Source of the DNA: Chimonanthus salicifolius
Lineage: Eukaryota; Streptophyta; Magnoliopsida; Laurales; Calycanthaceae
Length of the DNA stretch: 64,000 bases
Direction: 5' to 3'
Assembly: GCA_013350335.1 (NCBI GenBank)
Contig: CM023540.1
Span: forward strand, 33,997,925 to 34,061,924
A program made the position numbers and the translations under genes. Of this stretch, positions 11,660-22,587 are shown piece by piece. Every line of letters starts with the position of its first letter. Within the stretch, counting starts at the first letter, position 1. Under the pieces are notes generated by a model that was given only the letters and a program-made list of their open reading frames with translations, was not told the DNA's origin and did not search any database.

Positions 11660-14469
11660 CATGGGAATCTAGCAAGAGACAATGAGATCATTGCCGACAT
11701 GATTGGCATAATCACAAATATCATGCAGACTTCTGTTATTAGTAACAACATTGCGAATATGGCATCTTCAGTGAATCTTAGCTCTTCCAAACAGTAGTTC
11801 TCTTATTTGTTTTCAGTTATATTAATCACAAGATGATAAGAAAGAATATTGACTGAGTCAAGTACATGTAGTTGAAATGTTTGTGAGAGAGCTCTGAAAA
11901 CAAGCTATCATATATGCTTGAAAATTTAGATATTTCCACTAGAGAACCTCAAGAACAGCCAATTTTGATGTGTCGACGTTACCAATGATCACAATCTTAG
12001 ATAATCTACTTATCTCAATCCTAGATATTCTATCTAAGTTGGCCTGCAATCCCTGCTTCTTTGAATGATCCATTTAATAATTATACAATGACCGCCCATG
12101 TACTGTCATGTGCTCCAAAAATGTGAGACTCGTTAAATGGATTGGTGATTGGTTCATTAGAAAGTTGTCTACATAAGTACGCGGCACATGAAAAATCAAC
12201 TATATTTTTAAAGGCTATAAAGTCGAGGAATTAAAAAATAATTTAAAGTAGTCAAAATTTAAAAACTTACAATTGATTAATTCAATAAGGGCGATTTTTG
12301 ATAGATCACATTCAAGCAAAGACTTTTGTAATTGACCCATCACAATCTCATTTAGTAGGTCCATGCCTTGGTGTGCATAGTATTACCAGGTAATCATCTC
12401 ATATCTAAGTACTAACCTATGGAAGAAATTAATATAGTATTTGTAGATGTTTTCTGAGAGAGAAATCAAGGTTGTATAGTCAAATAGATATCAAACGACA
12501 ACATCATTATTATTATTAAATTCATTTATTGTAAAAAGATATAATTTGTATAAACCTCGAGTAATGTTAGTTGGACTTTTAAGATTGGACTAGAGATCTT
12601 GCATTTATCTCCTCCCAGGTTTACCTGATACATAAGAGTTGTGTATGTGGTTTCATGTATATGTGAGATTAGTCATATCTCTAATGTGATGTGGAGATGC
12701 CGATGTCATATATATAAAAAAAAAAATCTTAACAAATAAATCATTTAAATAGGCCTACAAATATTAGATAAACTCAAATAGAATCAAATCATATCTTAAC
12801 TATACAGAGATTAACATGATCTAATTTAATCTTATCTCTACTCTAGTCATAATCTTAATATTTTTTTATCATTTATGTAAAGTTTGTATTTATAATTAAA
12901 TTTAACAAATTACTTTTCATAAACTAACTTTATCTATGATGCTAGTCTAAAAACACAATTCAAACAGGTTATAACTCATTCTCAGTCCATTGTTCAAACT
13001 TTAACATACGAGTTCAAGGCCGCTCTGGCTGGTTTTAGGCATATATCAACCTATGCTAGATTCATACTTTGAACTTTGTGCTGTACATGGAGTATATTAT
13101 TATATTTTCTCTGTTCCATATTAGTTGTTTCGTATTAAATATTTGTATTTTTTTTAAAAATTGAATTTGACTTTAAACTACCATATAGTTTAGTGGTGAT
13201 TTTCATCTATTTCAAATCACTTTGTACTACTCTAATATAAATGAGACAATTTTAAAATCTATATGAGACAACTAAATTAGGACAGATAGAGTATAAATTT
13301 TTTAACAGAAAGCAAAATTAAATTTAAATAAGAGTTGTGAATTTTTTGTAGTTTAGTGATAATACCTAACATGGATGAGAGGCAAAATGACTTTTCATTA
13401 GGTTAAGATAAGAGAATATTTAAAGTTTCTCAAAATCAAAGATTTATACTTATTACTTCACTTGTACAATATTGATATATAATTATTATTTTCAAGTATA
13501 AAGTCTACAACTAAACTCTCCAAACCTCTCTTGTTTAACCCTTTCCACATTAGGAAGAATTTAAATAGAAAGCTTCTTCCATCTAAAACCCCTATTTATA
13601 TTTTAATAAATACGATAATGATTCTCAAAAAAGATGATATAAAGTCTCTGAAAAAAGTCTACCTCACAATTTAAATTTTTTGAAAAAATAGCCCAATTAA
13701 TTAAAAATTAAGCCACAAAAGCAGAGAATCATGATTTAAAATCATAATTATTTTTAGGGTAGCTATTTAGATACTTAACTTTTTTTTAAGAGACAATTCA
13801 TTTTAAAATTTTATATGAAATTACCATTTTGTCTTTTAATTTTGTGTAAAGAAATTATATTTTTTAAAAAATTGAATGATAATATAATAATTTTTATACA
13901 AAATTTTAGAATATCATGTCTCTTAAAAAAAATAGAGCGTCTAAATGACCACCCTTATTTGCAACAGCAACTTATAAGCAAAACCTCGATTCAGATCATT
14001 GGAATCATGATCAACCCACTAAACAAGAACCCTTTTATGTGATCTGCTTGGCTATTTAGAAATCTTTTAGTTGTTTCCTCTTCTTTCCTGCATAAGAAAA
14101 ATAAAAAATCTACAAGTTTTGTCCATGAGTTGTTTACTTAGTCACAGCCGAAAGGGCCAATGATCACCAGTAACGTAGTAAGGGCAGTTAAGATGTTTTG
14201 TCTCCATTCTGCAAGACAAGACAAGCATTAATTAAGTTGAATGACCTGTAATCTCTATCTCTTCTGCAATGTATCTATGGCAAAGTACAAAATTTAAAAT
14301 AATAAAAAATTATTAGAGTATATTTTAAAGAAATTAAAAATTAGTAATCATATTTGATAACTTAAACTAACTCTTCATTTATTTAATAGGTTAGTGATCG
14401 TGTCGAACTGTATAATTCCATCATTTTATTCATTTCTCTAACTGATTGAACACCCATTAGTAATTAGTT
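11660..14469. other. AT-rich spacer
   Basis: No supported gene. Apart from the Stowaway-like MITE at 13105-13291, I see only AT-rich sequence with short open frames. Confidence 0.45.
13105..13291. mobile_element. Stowaway-like MITE (Tc1/mariner type)
   Basis: The ends are inverted: the left has CTCTGTTCCATATTAGTTGT and the right has ACAACTAAATTAGGACAGA followed by TAGAGTA. The element is flanked by TA dinucleotides (13103-13104 and 13292-13293), the usual Stowaway target duplication. The length of about 187 bp fits, as does the similarity of its ends to the copies at 39921-40216 and 62277-62454. It is non-coding. Confidence 0.7.
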
Positions 14470-14477
14470 TATTGATG

Positions 14478-15844
14478 GGGAGCATTTATACACACGTGGA
14501 AATCCTGCTTTTACAAAATCCGAAATCAGATTTTCAGGTGAAATTACGATTTTACCCCGCATTTTCAATCATTCGAATGAATGTCCAGTTCATTTTGGCA
14601 TTCATTCGAATGAATGGGCCGAACAGTAACACAGAATACTGTTCAGCCCATTTATTCGAATGAACATTCATTCGTGTACGCTGATGGATTCATTCGAATG
14701 AATGTCCAGTTCATTCTGGCATTTCATTCGAATGACTGGGCATTCATTCGAATGATTGGGTTGAACAGTAACACGGAATACTGTTCAACCCATTCATTTG
14801 ATTCATTCGTATACACCCGATTAATTCGAATGAATCAACTGATTCATTCGAATGAATGTATCAGAGAGGAACTGGGAATGACAGTCCCTCTGGTTCAGCT
14901 GATTCATTTGAATGAATGCACATTTGAAGGCATTCATTCGAATGAATGGGCTGATTCATTCGAATGAATGTATCAGAGATTGCCCCAGAATGACAGTTCA
15001 AGCATTCATTCGAATGAATCAGACCATTCATTCGAATGAATGCATGTTTTCAAGGTATTCATTCGAATGAATGTATCAGAGACTGCCTGAGAATGGCAGT
15101 CCAGGCATTCATTCGAATGAATCAGCCCATTCATTCGAATGAATGCCTTGAATGAATGGGCTGATTCATTCGAATGAATGCATCAGAGAGAGCCTGAGAA
15201 TGGCAGTCTAGGCATTCATTCGAATGAATCAGCCCATTCATTCGAATGAATGCACGGTTTCAAGGCATTCATTCGAATGAATGGTCTGATTCATTCGAAT
15301 GAATGCCTGAACTGTCATTTTGGGGCACTCTCTGATACATTCATTCGAATGAATCAGCCCATTCATTCGAATGAATGCCTTCAAACGTGCATTCATTCGA
15401 ATGAATCAACTGATTCATTCGAATGAATCAGCTGAACCAGAGGGACTGTTATTCCCAGTTCCTCTCTGATACATTCATTCGAATGAATGCACGTTTGAAG
15501 GCATTCATTCGAATGAATCGGTTGATTCATTCGAATGAATCGGGTGTATACGAATGAATCGAATGAATGGGCTGAACAGTATTCCGTGTTACTGTTCAGC
15601 CCAATCATTCGAATGAATGCCAGAATGAACTGGGCATTCATTCGAGTGAATCCATCAGCGTATACAAATGAATGGGCTGAACAGTATTCCGTGTTACTGT
15701 TCAGCCCATTCATTCGAATGAATGCCAAAATGTACTAGACATTCATTCGAATGATTGAAAACGCGGGGTAAAATCGTAATTTCATCCGAAAATCCGATTT
15801 CGGGTGTGTAGAGGCAGGATTTCCGGGTGTGTGTAAGTGCTCTC
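14478..15844. mobile_element. 1.37-kb fold-back element made of about 30 TTCGAA-centred palindromes
   Basis: The block is flanked by a perfect 8-bp repeat TATTGATG (14470-14477 and 15845-15852). Its outer ends are inverted copies (left GGGAGCATTTATACACACG, right read in reverse GAGAGCACTTACACACACC), followed on both sides by an inverted GAAATTACGATTTTACCCC segment. The inside holds about 30 copies of an 18-bp perfect palindrome, CATTCATTCGAATGAATG or its GATTC...GAATC variant. They are separated by short spacers of a few recurrent kinds (TATCAGAGA...GCCTGAGAATGGCAG; TGCACGTTTGAAGG). GGGCTGAACAGTA...TACTGTTCAGCCC hairpins lie near both ends. The whole element is roughly mirror-symmetric about 15160, so it can fold as one giant hairpin made of small ones. 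It has no coding capacity. An 8-bp duplication suggests hAT-type transposition, which is inference. Confidence 0.8.
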
Positions 15845-16434
15845 TATTGATGTGATTTTTACTATAGGACTTAAGACCATAAATAACTCAAGATCATCAC
15901 TTTAGAATGATATAATGAGATTATTTTTTACTTAAATGATTAATTATTAAATTCTTTGTTTATTCAGGGAAGTCATTAGTCTCCTCTCTTATATGGTTCA
16001 TAAGAAATATTTTAGATATCTTTTAATTATCAATAAGATATTTACATTTAACATGCAAAGTCTACTTAAAATCAAATATTTAGTTTTCACTCTTGTTTGT
16101 GAAAGATTATGGGATCAAGCTTTTTTCAATAAAAAAAGAGTCACTTTTCTTTGTTTTGTAACCGACTTGTGAAGATTGAAAGCTTTATATATATTTTAAA
16201 AATAAATTAGATGGAAAGTATCTAAATAATAAATTAGATAGAAAGTATATAAAATTTAGATGAGATACTTAGATACCTTAATTTTTTTTAAAAAAAGTTG
16301 AAAGACAACGGTTAATTTTAAAGCTCCAATGATCATTTATGAATGGTCAGAAACAATTGAGAAGTAGAGGAAAAAGTGAATTTCAAGCAATGATTGATCT
16401 AATTCTTTTTTAGTTTTATTTTGTAATTTTTTAA

Positions 16435-16680
16435 GGGTGGACTTATAAACATCCAGATTTTGTGTCTCTAGATATCTGATTTTGGATTTTAAGATTAAAT
16501 TACCATTATACTCCTATATTTTTATTCATCGTAACGAACTGTCAGTTCATTTCGACATTCGTTCGAATGAATGATTCATTCGAATGAATGTCGAAGTGTA
16601 AATTTAGTTTATTCAAACGAATGGATAGAACAGTATTCCGTGTTCATTCGAAGCACTTCATGTTATAGTAATGCATAGTG
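16435..16680. mobile_element. truncated copy of the palindrome-array fold-back family
   Basis: The left end (GGGTGGACTTATAAACATCC, then TCTGATTTTGGATTTTAAG and ATTAAATTACCATTATACTCC) matches the left end of the 14478-15844 element in order. Two TTCGAATGAATG palindromes follow at 16557-16592. An AACAGTATTCCGTGTT segment shared with the large element comes next, and the AT-rich inverted-repeat module follows directly. The right terminal repeat is missing. Confidence 0.65.
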
Positions 16681-16822
16681 TATTATTTAAATAATAAATC
16701 TCTTTTAAAACTTTAAAATTATTTTTTAAATACTATGTATTTTTAAAATTTCTCAAATTAAATATCTGAACTAATTCCGATAAGCTGATAAAAATACTTT
16801 AAAACTTCAAATTCTTTTGACC
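16681..16822 (+). repeat. single arm of the AT-rich inverted-repeat module
   Basis: The order of words AAACTTTAAAATTATTTTTTA, ATACTATGTATTTTTAAAA, CTGAACTAATTCCGATAA and TGATAAAAATACTTTAAAA matches the arms of the module at 32930-33550 and 60000-60650. Only the forward arm is present, so the copy is partial. Confidence 0.6.
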
Positions 16823-16867
16823 ATGATTGATATAATTCTTTTGTAGTTTTATTTTGTAATTTTTTAA

Positions 16868-18089
16868 ATATGACACACTTAGAGATTTTTCCAAACTCAC
16901 CTTCCATTGATTGTTAGACTCGAAGTGGTCCCTTGAACACTTCGAAGTTCAAACATTTGATTTATAAAATATTGCTCTCCATCACACAAGTGCAACACAC
17001 AATGTATGTGGTGCCCTTGCAAGTATAGTAAAGTGGATTTGTTGAAAAGTTCTGCTTTTAATATGAATTTCATCAAAATATATTTTAATTGGATTAATCA
17101 AACGTTTAAATTATGTTTTTAACGCATGATCAGAAAATGAATAATTTAAACTCATCAAAATTGAAAAATATGACTCAATAAATTTAATCAATTTTTTTTT
17201 TAATTTCATATTCAAGAAAAGAGTTTTATATATGAGAGCAAGGTGGACTCAACATCGCATGCGCATGGTACCCGCACGTGTGAGCAATCATTCACTTGTA
17301 ATTCATTGCTCCAAATGAGAAATGTTTGCCTATGCTACATTGCTCTAAACAAGAGCTGTTCAGTGGAGGTGAGACCTATATGGTTTTCACACGTTGTCAA
17401 TCCGACAAGCATATAGTAGACACGTGCACAAGTGATCATTTACTTGTACTAAATAAGATTTGATTAGTGGGTCCCTATAAAAATAGATAGACCATTAGAT
17501 GAGAACCTCATAGGCTCCACTGCCCATGCACACGGCATGTATACGTTAAGCATGTACACAAATGATTTTTTAGGGTCATTGGGAAAGGCAAATGGAGCAT
17601 AAGATAAGACCCGTACAAATTTCTTCTATCTATCTATAATAATGTTACAATAGAGTTCGACCAAATCTTTATAAATTATTAAATCTTAATCTTAAAAATG
17701 ATTTATTTTTAAATTATTTTTGAACGAATTTTACGTATTTTTTTCAACAAGAACCATTTAGCAAACTACTCATCACTTTATTTGTTCAAGTCGTTGGATA
17801 TTCTCATCTTATGCGGAAGGACTTGCCCTCAAATTCTTTAGGTATTTAACCTGATCCATGGTATTTGTGAATGGTATCATGAATTCAAAGTTTTACTTAT
17901 GATCACTATAAAGTATATTTGACAAATTTCCACGTATTAAGTGATCATTTACTCATTAGTCAGTGGATCAGGAGAAGAGGCAAATAGAGCATGGATGATC
18001 CCTCTAGATGGCCTTCACCTCCTACGTGCATAGTACATATATATAGTAGGCACATATAAAAATGATTGCTCTAAAAGAGAACCGGTTAG
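16868..18089. other. spacer with diverged sub-repeats
   Basis: No gene is seen. Segments with the words CACACG, ACGTG, GGCATGT and AATTCATTGCTC recur several times between 17230 and 18640 (for example near 17260, 17420, 17540, 18020 and 18520). They look like old diverged tandem units of unknown origin. Confidence 0.4.
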
Positions 18090-18100
18090 TAGGTCACTAG

Positions 18101-18457
18101 GGTTGAAATCAAGCTGGGTCGGGTTGGATTTTTTAAAATCCAACTCAGCCTGAGTTATTAATATATGGAACCCGATCTGAACTTTTAACCCGAATGTCTT
18201 GACCCAACCTGAATTATAACCTGACTCAACTCGAAATCTGACTCGACCTGCATTTTGAACCTACTTTAGCCTACTTTTTACCGGGTTGAATCGCATTAAC
18301 TTAAAAATCTCTCAACCTAACTCGAACCGAATTCAAAGCGGGTTTCTGATTTCCCAACCTAACCCAATCCGCTGACCCGACTTTCATAATTCAATCCTCA
18401 TGATTTTTGGGTCGGGTCATGTATGTTCAGGCCAAAACCCGACCCGAGTTTCACCTC
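18101..18457. mobile_element. MITE with GGGTCGGGTT-rich ends and 11-bp flanking repeat
   Basis: The block is bracketed by identical TAGGTCACTAG (18090-18100 and 18458-18468). Its ends are roughly inverted: the left reads GGTTGAAATC then CTGGGTCGGGTTGG, and the right in reverse reads GAGGTGAAACTCGGGTCGGG. The body is rich in CCCGAC/GTCGGG words. A relative lies at 38708-39070. The insertion interrupts the sub-repeats of 17.2-18.6 kb. Its class is uncertain; hAT-like is a guess. Confidence 0.6.
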
Positions 18458-18954
18458 TAGGTCACTAGACAAGATAAATAGGACATCAGATGAGATACAC
18501 GTGGGTTCTGCATCTCGTACACACGACATGCACACGGTAGGCATGTGTGGAGATGATCATTTTACCTAGAATTCATTGCCCTTAATGAGAATTGTTTTTG
18601 TGGGTCACAAGAGGAGCAAGTTGTGAGAAAGTTCATTGAATCCATACATGTCCAAACAGTCCTACACATCCAAATCCTTGTTGCGTGTGTTCTATGTATT
18701 TGGTTGGTCCAGCCATTAACATCCTCATTTACTTGCCCTCTCTCCTTGGCTACTCATGTCTCAAACAATGGGTCCACCACACGCGCTTAGATCAAGACTC
18801 AAGGTGAGAAAGGGGACCATACACCTTTATATCTTTGCATGTCTCACATGATTTTTTACTGAAATTCCATCTTAAGATATTATACTAAGGTTAAATTAAT
18901 TTAATTTTACATGGGTTGTCTACTTTTAATTAAATAATATTCTAAATCTCAAAT

Positions 18955-19216
18955 GGGTAGCAATCCTCTCACGGACATTTTGTATAATGAGACATAAGTT
19001 TTAGGGTATTGTCTATTTTACCTTTCTATTTTTGTACGAAAGCATTTAAAAAAAATTCATTGATCCGATTTATTGTTTTGTATGAAAAAAATAGTCTCAT
19101 TGAGATAAATTTCAGTAATCCGGTTAATGAGCCAATTTATACCGCAGTGGAAGGATAAAATAGACAATAAATTCCGTGTTGAATTACACAAAATACTTAT
19201 GAGAAGATCACTACCC
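18955..19216. mobile_element. 262-bp MITE, hAT-like
   Basis: Inverted ends GGGTAGCAATCCTCTCA (left) and, in reverse, GGGTAGTGATCTTCTCA (right) are followed by inverted ATTTTGT and ATTGTCTATTTTA segments. The element is flanked by a perfect 8-bp repeat TCTCAAAT (18947-18954 and 19217-19224). It is non-coding. The 8-bp duplication suggests a hAT-type element. Confidence 0.7.
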
Positions 19217-20903
19217 TCTCAAATAGTCTCCAATATCAAGCATTTATAAGTAGGAAATCCAATGATCAGTATCTATTTTGTGCTGTTCCTGGCCTCGGAT
19301 CTCATGGTGCTTGAGCACTGAAAAATCATGCTGAAAAATCATGGTGGAACCAAATCAGATTCAAAGATGTTTTATCATTTTGAATCCGTGTGATCTTTTG
19401 CTTGACTATGATGTGGTTACTTCTACCGCAATTTCTTCATTGACATGCACAAAATAATCCAGATTTGACTTGAAAAGATTATTTTTGCATGAAATTCTAA
19501 GAATCAACCATCTATCAAGACAGCTAACGTGAGTAGAAATCCAAGTCTTATGTGCATGTGATTCCAACCTGCAAGATGGGAAGTCCCACCATCGTTTAAA
19601 ATCTTTAAAAAGTCATTAGATTTCATATAAATTAACTTGAAATCAAATTAAAATAGAAGATTTATACATGTTCAATATTTATTATCATCACCATCATCAT
19701 CTTCGTTGGCGAGGTAATTCTATGTATGAGTCAACTTTTTAAAATTTTCTTTTCCATTTTATTTTATAGAAAGATATCTTATGCAATTTCACACTCCTTC
19801 AAATCCTTCCTTATGAAATTATTATTTTATCATTTTTTTTTAAATAATTGATACTCGTGGTTATTATGATGCCAGTTTGGTCGGGTGAAAACTGGAGTTA
19901 CCTGGACTCACTAAAAAGTAGCCAAGGATGAGCTAAAGATTGTTGGGTTTGCATTCATATTAGTTTCAAGTTTTAGAAAAAAAACAACATTTCTTGATTT
20001 GAGTCGGATTAAAAAAAATTCAAGATCTTCAAGTCCTAACTCAAAATGTTTTAACACAATAATATTTTATATACAATTATATATTATAAATCCTTCTTGT
20101 TTTCCCATGTAATTATACGAAGACATCTTATTTCTTCAATTTTAGACCTCTTTATTTTCAATTTTCATTTTACCAAATTTAAATTTCCATGGGACTTCCT
20201 ATTTTATTTCTTCCATTTGAGGGATCACTGTATATATATTCTTTGTCTTTCATGACTATTTGCGTTTTTGAAATCTATTAAAATGTTTAGGTTGTCAAGA
20301 TTAATACTTGCTTCTCAAAGTATTTTTTTTATTTTTCAAATCTGGAGTCCATTCTCGAAAGATAGATATTTTAAATTTCTTAGAAGGAGTTGATTCCAGA
20401 ATTTTAAATGAGTTAAGTTCAACTCAACTCAACTCAACTCAACTCGTATTTGTTGTCCTTTTTGTAGCATTTTTGAAAGGGAAATTCCCACTGAGTCACC
20501 TGGACTTGTATTAATCTATTTTAGTCCTTAGTGGCTGGAGCTTCCCATGCGTTAGCGCGTGTGTTGGGGTTGGTGGGGGTGGTTTTGGTGTATGCTTTTT
20601 GGATAATATTGATTAAATTTTTTTGCTTTTCAGCTGCTATTTTTCTACATTTAATTAATGGCAGAAAAGAAAGAACGACAGCAACTTCCCTTGTCATGTA
20701 TTGCTCCTTCTTAAATGAAAAACTGGTGCAGATTCATATCCATTTCTCTATTATCTCTACTCCATCTCTCTCTCTCTCTCTCTCTCAGAAACCCAATTCT
20801 TACTTTAATTTCTTAACTCTGTTTTGATCAGCAACATAGAAAGTGAAACAAATAGAGGAAGAATACGAGGGGAAGAAGCCCAACAAATTCTAAAGCCTAA
20901 GAG
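19217..20903. other. spacer and upstream region of the WRKY gene
   Basis: No gene is seen before the WRKY start. The stretch contains a short CAACT tandem repeat (20420-20445) and a TC microsatellite (20765-20788) lying 116 bp before the WRKY start codon, probably within the promoter or 5' leader. Confidence 0.45.
20420..20445. repeat. CAACT microsatellite
   Basis: Five consecutive CAACT units, about 460 bp upstream of the WRKY start codon. Confidence 0.8.
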
Positions 20904-22587
20904 ATGGAGGATTGTTCTTCCACTCAACGAGATTTCAAGTCTCCAAAAGACTCAAAGAAAGAAAATCAACCGTGCAAAAGAAGGTGATTAATCAAAATTT
21001 TATAAGCTATTACTACTTTGAAGGATTTTGGTGCTGTGCATATTAGCTAAGTTTCTTGTATTTGTGGGATTTTTCTTGTGTTTCAGAAAAGTAGTTGAGA
21101 AGACTGTGGTGACAGTGAAGATTGAAGAAAATGCTGGGAAGCAGAAGGGCGAAGGTCCACCTTCTGATTTCTGGTCATGGAGAAAATATGGACAAAAACC
21201 CATCAAAGGATCTCCTTATCCAAGGTGATTTGTTTTACCCTTTTTCTTTTTTCTTGTGTTAGCACTGATTTTAAATGGATTTCCTAGAACAAATCCAGCT
21301 CTCTAATTCTATCTAAATTTAAGGATTTTACTTCAATTTTTCATGAAAATTTTGGTCACTGTTTCTAAATATACCTATTTTTCTCTCTGCATAACCCAAT
21401 CATAGGATCATCCACTAACAAAAAAAAAATTCTGAGGTCCTTTCTTCTCTCCTTTTTCTTTTTTGTTCTGTCGAGCTGTTAGTAGTATCAAGAACTTAAG
21501 ACTTGTCTCAAAGGATCAAGGATCAAAAAGTGTGAAGTGTCCAATCTAACTTACTTACCCCAATTATAAATAATGATAAGGCAATTATTCGTTTGAAAAA
21601 TTCCATCTTTTGAAATTTTAAATTTCATCAAATGGATGTAGGGCCTGACAGTATTAGTGTCAGGTCTTATGCCCCTGATTTCTCATTCCCAATCTTCTAG
21701 TACTGAAGCCCTAAAAGGCTGATAACAATACCTTAAGGTTGCATTTAAAGTGGGGGAATTTTTTTAAGAGAAAATAAAAAGGATTCTACCATCTTTGGAT
21801 TAAGAGAAATTTTTAATATAAAATAAAAGGAAGATGGTTTCTATCAGAGAGACTAAAAACCTCTCAAGCAAGGGAAAATGCTAGTGTGGCATGATCTCAT
21901 CTTGGTACTAATTTTTTATAAAAAAAATTGTTAATTCATTTTCTCAAGTCACATGAAGATCTCTTTTAAGGTCTGGTTTTACTTTCCCATTAAATAATCT
22001 CATCATTTTTTTCTTCAATTTTCAATTTCGTCAGGGGCTATTACAGGTGCAGCACATCAAAGGGATGTTCAGCCAAAAAGCAAGTTGAGAGATGCAGAAC
22101 AGATGCATCAATGCTCATCATCACCTACACCTCCAGCCATAACCATCCAGGCCCAGATATCCACAACAATTTGACCCGACAACCCGAAGAAAACCAGCCC
22201 ATTGTGAACAATCCCGACACTTCAGAACAACCACAACCATCACAACCACCACTACCACCATCACCACCACCACCACCACCACCACCACCACCACCCATCA
22301 TAAGTGAAGAAGATTTTAATGAGAATTTCCACTTCCATACACCCATCAACAGCTCAGACGACAGCTACCAAGAACACCCATTAGCAGTTCTGAATAAATC
22401 ACAAAATCCCATCAACATCATCTTTGATGAAGAACCCCTTTCTTACCCCAAAATCATGACCTTGTCAACACCAAAATCAGAAGAGAATGACTTCTATGAT
22501 GAGCTTGAAGAGCTACCCATCCCTTCATCTTTTACAAGCTTGGTGAGGATCAGCTTCTTTGATGAAAGGATTACTTGTCTAGTATAA
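20904..22587 (+). CDS. group IIe WRKY transcription factor (three exons)
   Basis: This is a nuclear DNA-binding protein expected to bind W-box promoter elements. The exons are 20904-20983, 21087-21224 and 22035-22587, all with GT-AG borders, and they give 256 residues. The WRKYGQK heptad (58-64) and the zinc ligands C78, C84, H108 and H110 (C-x5-C-x23-H-x1-H) are intact. The second intron splits the Arg codon of the ...SPYPR|GYYR motif, the conserved position in most single-domain WRKY genes. A basic KRRK patch (26-29) just before the domain is a likely nuclear signal. Downstream is an uninterrupted proline run, then an acidic tail ending DELEELP...[10 protein letters not shown]. The domain sequence and the leading [11 protein letters not shown] resemble the WRKY65/69 branch of group IIe. 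The start is the first ATG that joins the domain in frame. The exact orthologue is not certain. Confidence 0.93.

Larger units (their letters stand above)
16390..16867. repeat. 45-bp direct repeats bracketing a truncated fold-back copy
   Basis: An imperfect direct repeat of about 45 bp (starting ATGATTGAT.TAATTCTTTT and ending TTTTGTAATTTTTTAA) lies at 16390-16434 and again at 16823-16867. It brackets the truncated palindrome element and one arm of the AT-rich inverted-repeat module. This is too long and too diverged for a simple target duplication. Confidence 0.7.

Noticed and set aside
14614..15738. Open frames on both strands within the palindrome array
   Set aside because: They repeat HSFE, SNE and RMN-type peptides that are only translations of the TTCGAATGAA palindromes.
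14560..15760. CRISPR-like appearance of short palindromic repeats with spacers
   Set aside because: Spacers are few kinds and themselves repeated in mirror order, the setting is a plant genome, and there are no cas genes.
22125..22349. Glycine-run frame on the minus strand
   Set aside because: It is the antisense of the WRKY proline run.
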